Virus record (IMG/VR): IMGVR_UViG_3300009550_000033
Coordinates: 1 to 35,816 of that record
DNA: 35,816 bases
Direction: 5' to 3' (one strand)
Source: a virus
Of the stretch, positions 1-6,718 are shown in pieces. Both the position numbers and the translations under genes were made by a program. The notes beneath the pieces are model-generated. The model did not search any database and was not told the DNA's origin. It worked only from the letters and a program-made list of their open reading frames with translations. Numbering within the stretch: the stretch's first letter is position 1; every line of letters starts with the position of its first letter.

Positions 1-66
1 ATAAACCAATGCAAAACTAGGTTTACTGAAATACAGGCAATCTTAAAAGATAGACAAGAAGATTAA
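1..66 (+). CDS. C-terminal end of an unidentified late gene (partial)
   Basis: An open frame of 21 codons enters from the left edge and stops at TAA 64-66. The encoded tail is hydrophilic and ends KDRQED. It converges with the scaffold gene, sharing the last 3-4 bases with it. If the window is circularly permuted, this would be the last gene of the rightward late block, downstream of the fibre that runs off the right edge. It is too short to identify, and a chance open frame of this length is possible. Confidence 0.4.
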   Translation: MNQCKTRFTEIQAILKDRQED

Positions 67-830
67 AAGATACTACTTCTACCTAACTTATCTTCTACCT
101 TTGCTCTAAAGGCTGGATCTTTTTTGTATCGAGGATCGTTCATTGCTTCCTCTAGTTGTGCAGTACTTTCAAACAAATCACTACCTCCAGATGCAGGGCG
201 ACCTGACAGCAAGTTAGGCTCTTGACCTACGCTTGCTACATATCTTGAATGTAATCCAGCTACAGTTAATTTAATCTGTTCAATATCGGGGCTATTAATA
301 CCAGCGGAGTACGCTGCCTTCTCAGCCTCAGTTAAGTTTTGACTAGCCCATTGCTGCATATTGGTAAACTTGTCAGCACCATAGCTATCACGAATAGCCA
401 TAATATCTTTTTCTGTTGCAGCAGCATCGTTTCGTAATCCACTAAGATGTGCGTCAACTATAGATCTAGGAAAGCCAGCTTGCTCTAACTCTTTGTAATG
501 AGCATCTGTTATCTCTCCCTTCTGCTGCCAGTACTCATTCATAGCAACGTAGTCAACATTACCTTGTTCAAGTAAATTACCTACTGCTTCTCCATAAATC
601 TCTTGGGCTGTTCCTACTGGTTCTGGAGCAGACTGTTCGTTCTGTGCTTTGAGTTCGTTATAAGCTGCAAGCAAGTCTTCTTGAGTTTTAAACTCTCCGC
701 CAATTAATTCTTCTCCTTTAGGTAAGTTACCTTCCTTCTGAAGTTCAGCTGCCTCTGCTTCGAGGTTAGCTATTGCTTCCTCTTGTACTGGAGGAGTAGC
801 GTCTTGTGTGATTGTAATTGGATCAGGCAT
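63..830 (-). CDS. Capsid assembly scaffolding protein (T7 gp9-like)
   Basis: A 255-residue acidic, Ala/Glu/Gln-rich, helical protein (T7 gp9 is about 307). It has the family layout: a charged N-terminal half (EAEAAELQKEGNLPKGEE), a central helical part, and a C-terminal motif AMNDPRYKKDPAFRAKV ending close to the stop, which is the capsid-binding end in this family. It would direct assembly of the procapsid shell around the portal and leave before or during packaging. It is the last gene of the leftward transcript, two genes after portal as in T7, but the capsid gene that should follow is absent here and lies at 17058 on the other strand. No clear Shine-Dalgarno precedes the ATG. Confidence 0.93.
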   Translation of the reverse strand: MPDPITITQDATPPVQEEAIANLEAEAAELQKEGNLPKGEELIGGEFKTQEDLLAAYNELKAQNEQSAPEPVGTAQEIYGEAVGNLLEQGNVDYVAMNEYWQQKGEITDAHYKELEQAGFPRSIVDAHLSGLRNDAAATEKDIMAIRDSYGADKFTNMQQWASQNLTEAEKAAYSAGINSPDIEQIKLTVAGLHSRYVASVGQEPNLLSGRPASGGSDLFESTAQLEEAMNDPRYKKDPAFRAKVEDKLGRSSIF

Positions 831-835
831 AGCAA

Positions 836-1009
836 TTAATTATTAAGTTCTTGTACCATTTCTGGTGTGATAACTATTTCTTTTGGGCCTTTATCCGCTG
901 GTGGCTGGGAGTCCACTTGCATCGAGGTTTGGAACTTGGAGGTTTGTTCCATCTGTGGGGAGAGGTTCTCCTGTTTCGGGGTTGATTCCTTCTTGGAATT
1001 GAGGGCCAT
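836..1009 (-). CDS. Small hypothetical protein nested in the portal 3' end
   Basis: This 57-residue hydrophilic protein (starts MALNSKKEST, ends ITPEMVQELNN) overlaps the last 119 bases of portal in another frame and stops 5 bases before scaffold. The start is chosen because a strong ribosome site, AAGGAG, lies 6 bases upstream of this ATG; a longer version from 1042 has no such site. The position between genes 8 and 9, with no gap on either side, argues for a real gene. The C-terminal 18 residues lie outside the overlap and still read like normal protein. I do not recognise the family. An alternative is that it marks a frameshifted extension of portal. Confidence 0.6.
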   Translation of the reverse strand: MALNSKKESTPKQENLSPQMEQTSKFQTSMQVDSQPPADKGPKEIVITPEMVQELNN

Positions 1010-2651
1010 AAGGTGCTCCTTGTTTAGTAAAGTTGTCAGCAAGTTTCCCTGCTGCTGGGCTTTGTATCATCTTACCCATCATCTCTTGTTCTTGCATCTT
1101 CTCGTTTGCAGCTGCTAAGTCATCTGCTTCTTTTTGTAATTGCTCTGGAGTCTTAACTAAGTTAGTTGTATCAATAGAACTACTAGCTGCTAACCTTCTT
1201 AATGCTTCTTCCATATTTATATATTGTGTTAAGACCTCTGGGCCTAAAGCATTTCTTGATGCATCAATAAACTCTAATAATTTATTTCTATCATCTCCTC
1301 TACCAATAGCTTCCATACCAGTAATAGGTTTAGGATGTATCAAACTTTCTCCGTCTTCTCCTCTTGGAAAGTCAGGAACTTTATTTGTTTTCTGCAATAT
1401 AAATACTAATCGTTTAACTAGAGGTAGCTGTAGTTCTTGTGTTAGCTGTGAGTACAAGCCTCCGAGAGAAGCCTCTAACTCCTGACTGCTGTATCTTATC
1501 TCTTCTGCTGTTACTCTTTCTGCTGGACGTTGTACTGCACTATTAAGAAGGAAGGCAAACGACAGTCTGTTTTCTATTCTGTCGATAGTATTGTTAGCTA
1601 AAGATAAATCATTTAACTTGCCTTGTGCTTGCAACACAGTTACATCGTTAGCACTACCTTGTATTACTGATCCATTTTCTGCATTAACTAAAGTGCGAGG
1701 TCTTGTAGTACCAGCTGGAGATACCATAAACAATACCTTACTAAGCATTGCACTTGCTTCCAATATACTTTGGTATAAATTTTCTAATGCAGTAAGGTCG
1801 CCATACCATTGCTCAATAAATGAACGTCCGTAATTCTCTGACTCAATTTGTGACCAGCGTAATGGAATGAAAGGAGAGCAATCAGCGGGAGACATACCAT
1901 ATGTATTAGGTACTGGCTTACCTTTAACTTCCTGATACCACATACATTTATTATCTTTGTACTTAACACAGGTATATATTTTGCAAGTCTTTTCTTTACT
2001 GTAATTATCTTTCTGTTGTAGATCTTTAGGTAAAAAATCAGGAGGTAATACTGTAGGACTAACTTCTTCTTCTATTATTATTTCACTTACGTTACCCATA
2101 GGGTCACGTTGAACTGTATAGTTTTCCAAATGAATAACTCTTATTCCAACTGGACTGACGTATAACAATACATTCCCTGCAACTATTAACTGCTCGAAGG
2201 CTTCATGCATCGAGGCTCTAAACGACATAGTTTCCAGCATATTATGTACTTGCTGTTCTACTTTTACTAAGGCTGTATCTAATTGTGTCTTTACTTCTGG
2301 GCCTTGTTCAGCAACTATCATTGCTAATCCGTCTATCTCTAATTTAAAAAACCCTGTATTTATAGGGAAAAGATTTATGCCAAGCTTGTTTGCAATATTT
2401 AAAACTCCACGAGCACCCATACTTTGATGTGGCTGATCTATCTTGCCACGATCTCCATATGTATCTTCTGGGTATAAAAAAGGAATAGTTACTTTAGCGT
2501 TGGCTCTTGCTCTGTCTCCATAAGGAGCACGAGTAGTCTTACCTTGTTGGTACTTTGATGCAACAGTAACTCCTTTCTCTTGTGCCATGTCAGATTTGTA
2601 GGAGTTATTCTGATCGACACCACTTGTTAAAGTAACTTCGTTGTTATTCAT
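891..2651 (-). CDS. Portal (head-tail connector) protein, T7 gp8-like
   Basis: A 586-residue protein, a little longer than T7 gp8 (536). It matches the podoviral connector family: an N-terminal arm with DRGKIDQPHQSMGARGVLNIANKL, a helical stem region with many conserved positions (WYGDLTALENLYQSILEAS; AERVTAEEIRYSSQELEASLGG), and a Gln/Pro-rich C-terminus. Twelve copies form the ring through which DNA is packaged and ejected; it binds terminase, scaffold and the tail tube. The ATG directly follows the TAA of the upstream gp7.3-like gene, without a clear Shine-Dalgarno, suggesting translational coupling. It is unusual that this gene is transcribed with the replication genes and away from capsid. 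Confidence 0.95.
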   Translation of the reverse strand: MNNNEVTLTSGVDQNNSYKSDMAQEKGVTVASKYQQGKTTRAPYGDRARANAKVTIPFLYPEDTYGDRGKIDQPHQSMGARGVLNIANKLGINLFPINTGFFKLEIDGLAMIVAEQGPEVKTQLDTALVKVEQQVHNMLETMSFRASMHEAFEQLIVAGNVLLYVSPVGIRVIHLENYTVQRDPMGNVSEIIIEEEVSPTVLPPDFLPKDLQQKDNYSKEKTCKIYTCVKYKDNKCMWYQEVKGKPVPNTYGMSPADCSPFIPLRWSQIESENYGRSFIEQWYGDLTALENLYQSILEASAMLSKVLFMVSPAGTTRPRTLVNAENGSVIQGSANDVTVLQAQGKLNDLSLANNTIDRIENRLSFAFLLNSAVQRPAERVTAEEIRYSSQELEASLGGLYSQLTQELQLPLVKRLVFILQKTNKVPDFPRGEDGESLIHPKPITGMEAIGRGDDRNKLLEFIDASRNALGPEVLTQYINMEEALRRLAASSSIDTTNLVKTPEQLQKEADDLAAANEKMQEQEMMGKMIQSPAAGKLADNFTKQGAPYGPQFQEGINPETGEPLPTDGTNLQVPNLDASGLPATSG

Positions 2652-2966
2652 TTAAGGTATTTGTAAACCAGATCCTTGTTTTAAATCTGTTCTTAATCTT
2701 CTACGTCCGTATCCTCTACGTTTCTCTGCTCCTCCAATACCCAAGCCTCCGCTTGGCAATTCAAGTGCAGCTGCTGGAGCGGTAGCTGTTGCAGATGGAG
2801 GAGGGGCTGATGGTGCAGTAGCTATTCTCTTTTGCTCTGCTTGTCTTGCTTGATTGTCAGCACGAGTTTCTTCATACTGTCTTTTCTGTTCAGCAATTTG
2901 CTCACGCTGTACAGCCAGCATTTCATCAGTTCTATCTGGCGGTCTGCCTCCTCCTCCTCCGCACAT
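2652..2966 (-). CDS. T7 gp7.3-like small virion/tail assembly protein
   Basis: A 104-residue low-complexity protein. It begins with Met-Cys followed by five Gly, has a Gln/Arg/Glu-rich helix (about 17-50), an Ala/Pro linker (about 50-70), and a C-terminal block RRGYGRRRLRTDLKQGSGLQIP. That arrangement (basic block, then Gly-rich end just before portal) matches T7 gp7.3, a minor virion protein needed for host binding or ejection. The ribosome site is good: AAGGAG followed by TAGCT and ATG. It ends immediately before portal. The assignment rests on position and the C-terminal motif, since sequence in this family is poorly conserved. Confidence 0.7.
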   Translation of the reverse strand: MCGGGGGRPPDRTDEMLAVQREQIAEQKRQYEETRADNQARQAEQKRIATAPSAPPPSATATAPAAALELPSGGLGIGGAEKRRGYGRRRLRTDLKQGSGLQIP

Positions 2967-2968
2967 AG

Positions 2969-3157
2969 CTACTCCTTAGTAATGTTGTTTTGCTCATTGT
3001 AAACCGATTCAAGCATTTTTACCATGCCTCTTTGACCAGCGTAATACCATATCTCTCTATCTTTATCATCAAGGTCAGGACATTTTTCTGGTATCATCTC
3101 TTTTAATCTATTAATTAATGCTTCTTCTATTGGTGGGAATGGGTCGTCAACTGCCAT
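2969..3157 (-). CDS. Conserved small hypothetical protein
   Basis: A 62-residue acidic protein starting MAVDDPFPPIEEALINRL. The pattern PFPPI...L...L...FP/IPE+CPDL...DREIW...G... is one I recognise from small unassigned proteins of marine phages, usually near the portal. No catalytic motif or membrane segment is visible. It is the first gene of the portal-scaffold set and is separated from the exonuclease gene by the plus-strand basic-protein gene, so it may start its own transcript or be reached by readthrough. Confidence 0.75.
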   Translation of the reverse strand: MAVDDPFPPIEEALINRLKEMIPEKCPDLDDKDREIWYYAGQRGMVKMLESVYNEQNNITKE

Positions 3158-3195
3158 GAGTAATGCTAATTTATATTTATATTACTGTACACACT

Positions 3196-3348
3196 ATGGC
3201 TAAGAAAGGATTGTATTACAACATCAACAAGAGAAAGAAAGCTGGTACAAGTAGAAGTAAAGCAAACAGTACTATCTCAGATAAGGCATATAAAAATATG
3301 AAAGCTGGTTTTCCAAAGAAGAAAAAGAATCCATTAAGTATTGACTAA
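3196..3348 (+). CDS. Small very basic protein (MAKKGLY family)
   Basis: A 50-residue protein, about one third Lys/Arg, starting MAKKGLYYNINKRKKAGTSRSK and ending with a KKKKN tract. I recognise this type from many marine phage genomes, where it is short, basic and unassigned; nucleic-acid binding is a guess from charge. The start is the ATG at 3196 because that gives the family's usual N-terminus; an upstream ATG at 3163 would add 11 residues not seen in the family. It is the only plus-strand gene in the leftward block and overlaps the exonuclease stop by 4 bases tail to tail. Confidence 0.75.
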   Translation: MAKKGLYYNINKRKKAGTSRSKANSTISDKAYKNMKAGFPKKKKNPLSID

Positions 3349-4076
3349 GGTTTCCAAAGTTTTACCTTACCTGTCTTAGTATTGTAATCTCCTGTTCTTA
3401 ATATTCTTGCAAGTCTAGCTGTAAGCAATGCTTCCTTATATCCTCCTTGTTTCTTTTCATATTCTTTGACGACTATCTCCCACATATCAGATAACTCTTT
3501 AGCATCTCCTAGTATTTTGTTTGCTGTTACTGCACCTACCCCAGCTAAACCTTTGTAGTTATCTGTTGTATCTCCTGTCAATGCTTGAGCCATCCAGTTT
3601 CTATCCGCTTGTCTTCTAGTTATTAATTCTAAATCTTCTCCAGCTAACAACTTACAAGGTATAGTTCTCATATCTTTATCTGGACTAACAATAATAGGAT
3701 CATCCAACTCTTTGCTTGTAGCTAACAATCCAAGAACGTCATCTCCTTCTAGCCCATCGTACCTTATACATCTATATCTATTAGTTAATGCATCCATAAC
3801 AGCCTTTAATGCTAATGGTTTTCTTCTGCTCTTGCGGTTAGCTTTGTACTCTTGATACAAGTCATGTCTAAATGTAGGGTACGAAGTAAAGCACATAATA
3901 ACTTCGCCTTCATCTTCTGATACTTGTTTGTATCTCTGTATGTATGTCTCGATAAGATCTAAACCCCAGCTTGGTCGTGAGTATAAAACGTGTAAGTTGT
4001 CATCGAACCTGTCGTCATTCTCTACTGCATAGCAGCAGTTGTAACATAGCCAATCGGCATCAATTAATAAAGTCAT
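3345..4076 (-). CDS. 5'-3' exonuclease (T7 gp6-like, FEN/PIN fold)
   Basis: A 243-residue nuclease. Visible motifs in order: LLIDADWLCY at the N-terminus (first metal-binding Asp), FRHDLYQEYKANRK (arch/helical clamp with basic residues), GLEGDDVLGLLA (metal-binding acidic pair), IVSPDKDM, and GDTTDNYKGLAGVGAVTANKIL (H3TH DNA-binding loop with Asp ligands). In T7 it removes RNA primers and degrades host DNA. It overlaps the primase-helicase stop by ATGA. In T7 a DNA polymerase gene lies between these two; here there is none. T7 gp6 is about 300 residues, so this is a compact form. Confidence 0.92.
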   Translation of the reverse strand: MTLLIDADWLCYNCCYAVENDDRFDDNLHVLYSRPSWGLDLIETYIQRYKQVSEDEGEVIMCFTSYPTFRHDLYQEYKANRKSRRKPLALKAVMDALTNRYRCIRYDGLEGDDVLGLLATSKELDDPIIVSPDKDMRTIPCKLLAGEDLELITRRQADRNWMAQALTGDTTDNYKGLAGVGAVTANKILGDAKELSDMWEIVVKEYEKKQGGYKEALLTARLARILRTGDYNTKTGKVKLWKP

Positions 4077-5674
4077 AAGTAGTTATGTAAGGAGGGAGTT
4101 AGTCTGCCAGTAGCTTCGTTGTATTCAAGCTTGTCAGCTTTACCCAAGCAACCACTATGGCGATTCTTCAATACTTTTAATTCCAATTCGTTTGATTTTT
4201 CTGTAGCCTGTTGTGATCTAATACCACATATAACGAGGTCACTTAGCTGGGCTATGGATTGCGATCCTCTCAAGGCTGCTAGATTTATGTCGCCTCCCTC
4301 TTCAGCTGGCTTTCCATCTGTTCTACGCAAGTGACTAACCATAACTAAACCAACACCTGTCTTCTCCACTACCTGTCTTAGCTTGGTACAACATACGTCT
4401 ATTTGTTTTCTTTCATCTCCATCACTTAGTCCAGATACTACAAGGCTCAGATGATCCAAGAAGATAACATCACACTCTTCGCCAGTAGCCATGTATGTTA
4501 TCTGATCTATTAATCTATCTGGATCTAATGAACCAAAATGTTGAAGCAATACAAACTTATTGTCACTAAATAAATAATCAAATGCTTGTCGTAATTCTTT
4601 TTCATCAACAGCCTTTTCATCTATATGCAATGGTTTGTTTAAAGCTATGGATAGTATGCCCTGCATACTTCTCTTACTGCTTTCTTCGAGGCCAATCCAA
4701 CCGACCTTTAATCCGTTAACTAAAAAATGATGTGCCATTTCTCTACAGAGTAAGCTCTTGCCAACCCCTGTGCCAGCACAGATCGTAGTCAGCGACTGCT
4801 TTCTGTAGCCTTGCACCATTTTGTTTAACTCTGGAAAGGGATAGCTACATATCTTAGAGTTATCTTCTTTTACTAAATCTTCCCATAGATCGTAGGCAGA
4901 GAATATGTTGTCGGGTCTGATAGGACTTGCTTTGAAGAGTAAGTCTCTAAGTAACTCCGACTCCCCTGCGAGGAGCATTTCATTAGCATCTTTTCTTGGT
5001 AGGTTTGCGATAGCTGCCTTGCCAGTAGGTAAGATCTTTGCAACCTTTTCGGCAGCATCCACACCAGCAGCGTCCGAGTCAAAACAAATAACAATACGAA
5101 CGAACTGAGATAACCATGACAAATTTGCAGCTACAAACTTTGTAGCAGACTGAGCACCTGATGGCAAACTAACAACTGGAAAGTAATTACCACTCGCTGA
5201 GACTGTAGCTTGTGCCACGCTCATTGCATCAATCTCCCCTTCTGTAATTGTTACGAATACACCGCCAGTATTTTGTTGCCTCCATAGTTCCTGACCCCAT
5301 AGCTTTATATCAGTTAAGTCTCCCTTCCATATAAATCTTTTATCTTTAAATCTTATGTGTTGTGCTGCAACTAATCCACTTTGATTCCTATAGGTTGCAA
5401 CCTGACAGTCAGTACCATTGAACTGAGAGATACCATAATTAAAAAACTTACACGTTTCTAAATTGATACCACGTTTGGGTAGCTCACAAGGAATTGGAGT
5501 TATAGGTTTCCATTCTTTTTTCATTGGTTTGTAAGTGGGTTTCTTAAAATTTTTTTTGGGTTGAAATTGCCAGCCACATCCAAAGCAATGCTTGTGTCCG
5601 TCATCATATACAGCCACGTTATCTTTACTTCCGCACTCAGGGCAAGGCTCTTTACTTTTGTATTTACTTGGCAT
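4073..5674 (-). CDS. DNA primase-helicase (T7 gp4-like)
   Basis: A 533-residue bifunctional replication protein (T7 gp4 is 566). In order: zinc-binding site with Cys11, Cys14, Cys30 and Cys33; TOPRIM primase motifs TEGEIDAMS (about 146) and ICFDSDAAG (about 196); linker; RecA-like helicase with Walker A GTGVGKSLL (about 300), Walker B DVIFLDHLSLV (about 402), LVMVSHLRR, and GSQSIAQLSD. It would unwind the fork as a hexamer and lay primers. After EYNEATGRLTPS the protein ends HNYL, without the acidic tail ending in Phe by which T7 gp4 contacts the T7 DNA polymerase. Its start overlaps a 28-residue upstream gene and its end overlaps exonuclease, indicating coupled translation. Confidence 0.96.
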   Translation of the reverse strand: MPSKYKSKEPCPECGSKDNVAVYDDGHKHCFGCGWQFQPKKNFKKPTYKPMKKEWKPITPIPCELPKRGINLETCKFFNYGISQFNGTDCQVATYRNQSGLVAAQHIRFKDKRFIWKGDLTDIKLWGQELWRQQNTGGVFVTITEGEIDAMSVAQATVSASGNYFPVVSLPSGAQSATKFVAANLSWLSQFVRIVICFDSDAAGVDAAEKVAKILPTGKAAIANLPRKDANEMLLAGESELLRDLLFKASPIRPDNIFSAYDLWEDLVKEDNSKICSYPFPELNKMVQGYRKQSLTTICAGTGVGKSLLCREMAHHFLVNGLKVGWIGLEESSKRSMQGILSIALNKPLHIDEKAVDEKELRQAFDYLFSDNKFVLLQHFGSLDPDRLIDQITYMATGEECDVIFLDHLSLVVSGLSDGDERKQIDVCCTKLRQVVEKTGVGLVMVSHLRRTDGKPAEEGGDINLAALRGSQSIAQLSDLVICGIRSQQATEKSNELELKVLKNRHSGCLGKADKLEYNEATGRLTPSLHNYL

Positions 5675-5750
5675 TTTCCCAATAGGCTATCAGCCTTTCA
5701 AGTTCTTTAATTCTTTTCTTAGCCTGTAAAATTTTTTCTTTAATGTTCAT
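5664..5750 (-). CDS. 28-residue coiled-coil-like peptide between endonuclease I and primase
   Basis: The peptide starts MNIKEKILQAKKRIKELERL and ends AYWENAK. It is amphipathic with i/i+3/i+4 hydrophobics, so a single helix or coiled coil is likely. Its start overlaps the end of endonuclease I by 11 bases and its stop overlaps the primase start by 11 bases, the tight nesting seen throughout this operon, which is the main reason to believe it is translated. In T7 this position holds gene 3.5 (lysozyme, an RNA polymerase inhibitor). No lysozyme feature is present. It could instead be only a translational relay. Confidence 0.5.
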   Translation of the reverse strand: MNIKEKILQAKKRIKELERLIAYWENAK

Positions 5751-6198
5751 ACCATTCTTTAGGGATAGTTTTGTTACACCAAAGAAAGCCATGACGTTCA
5801 GCCCATGCTGAATACGTCAGGCTTCTTTTAGCTTTAGACAATTTGTTGTTTGCGTTTTGAAAACAAAAACGAATGTCTAATGTGGGATGTTGCGTCTTAA
5901 CTGCAATATATTTTTTTCTTTCTTCTTTAAGTAGGACTCCTTTGAGTTCAACCACACAGTGATTAAGGATGATGTCAGGAGTGTAGCTACTGCTGATGAT
6001 GTAATCATAGCTGACAGTTTCATAGGTAAATGGTACGTTCTTTTTAATTAAGTCTGATGCTACTTGAGCTTCAAACTTTGATCTAAAATGTACTACCCCC
6101 GAAGGAGTTTTCAACATTTGAGGGAGTGAGGTCTTGCGTTTCACTCTTGCTCTGGAACTTGAACCCTGAGAGGTCTGTCGTTTTTTCATATGGAACAA
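5740..6198 (-). CDS. Endonuclease I (T7 gp3-like Holliday-junction resolvase)
   Basis: A 152-residue protein aligned by eye with T7 gp3 (149). Probable catalytic residues: Glu43 (FRSKFEAQV), Glu60, Asp75 (YTPDIIL), Glu84 and Lys86 (VELKG), matching T7 Glu20, Glu35, Asp55, Glu65 and Lys67. The C-terminal stretch TQHPTLDIRF...TIPKEWYEH also matches. It resolves branched DNA and breaks host DNA to feed replication. The given start overlaps SSB by 116 bases; an internal ATG at 6117 would reduce the overlap to 35 bases and give an N-terminus closer to T7's length before FRS. The extra N-terminal 27 residues are Lys/Arg-rich, so the start is uncertain. Confidence 0.93.
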   Translation of the reverse strand: MFHMKKRQTSQGSSSRARVKRKTSLPQMLKTPSGVVHFRSKFEAQVASDLIKKNVPFTYETVSYDYIISSSYTPDIILNHCVVELKGVLLKEERKKYIAVKTQHPTLDIRFCFQNANNKLSKAKRSLTYSAWAERHGFLWCNKTIPKEWYEH

Positions 6199-6718
6199 AA
6201 TTCATAATGACTATGGCTTCTGGTTGGACTGTTAATCCAACACCATAGGTCGAATGATTATATCCTTGTACTCTTAGCTTGGCTTGTACTGTTGTACCCC
6301 TACCTAAACCTATGAACTTATCTTTTTCATCTGCTGGTATAGGAGTTCCATACTTATCTAAAAGAATAGGAGGAGTGTTAGCAAATCTTTTAGCACCTTG
6401 CCCTGCTTCAACTGGCTTCTTACATTTAATTTCAAATACTTTCTTGCCTTCAAATTCAGTATGGTTGTACCTAGAATGTTCTCCCATTTTAAAAGTTTGA
6501 TTTGGAAATGCTGCTTTTAACTGTGCTTTCCATGCATCAAGGCCATCTTCAAACTCTTTAAAAACTCTTTGTGTTTCTTGCTGGTCTGGATCTAGCAGTA
6601 ATGTTACGCTCCATTCTGGTGCTTTATTAAATGCATCATCTGGTTTTACTAGATGACTCCATGCAACTCCACATTCTGGTGTGAAGATATAAAAAGGATT
6701 TGCTTTAACTTGATTCAT
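6083..6718 (-). CDS. Single-stranded DNA-binding protein (T7 gp2.5-like)
   Basis: A 211-residue protein (T7 gp2.5 is 232) with the family pattern: N-terminal GVAWSHLVKPDDAFN, EWSVTLLLDP, the central KPPILLD-type strand (NTPPILLDKYGTPI), and the OB-fold end GVGLTVQPEAIVIMNFVPYE. It coats single-stranded DNA and promotes annealing in recombination and replication. The C-terminus, ENSFGGSTF, keeps the final Phe but has only scattered acidic residues, unlike the strongly acidic gp2.5 tail that binds DNA polymerase and gp4. The last 38 codons are also read in another frame by endonuclease I, which may constrain this tail. Its ATG sits just after the RNA polymerase stop. Confidence 0.92.
   Translation of the reverse strand: MNQVKANPFYIFTPECGVAWSHLVKPDDAFNKAPEWSVTLLLDPDQQETQRVFKEFEDGLDAWKAQLKAAFPNQTFKMGEHSRYNHTEFEGKKVFEIKCKKPVEAGQGAKRFANTPPILLDKYGTPIPADEKDKFIGLGRGTTVQAKLRVQGYNHSTYGVGLTVQPEAIVIMNFVPYEKTTDLSGFKFQSKSETQDLTPSNVENSFGGSTF

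Noticed and set aside
1033-1485. A 150-codon plus-strand frame opposite portal
   Set aside because: Ser/Asn/Cys-rich shadow of a clear portal gene; no family resemblance.
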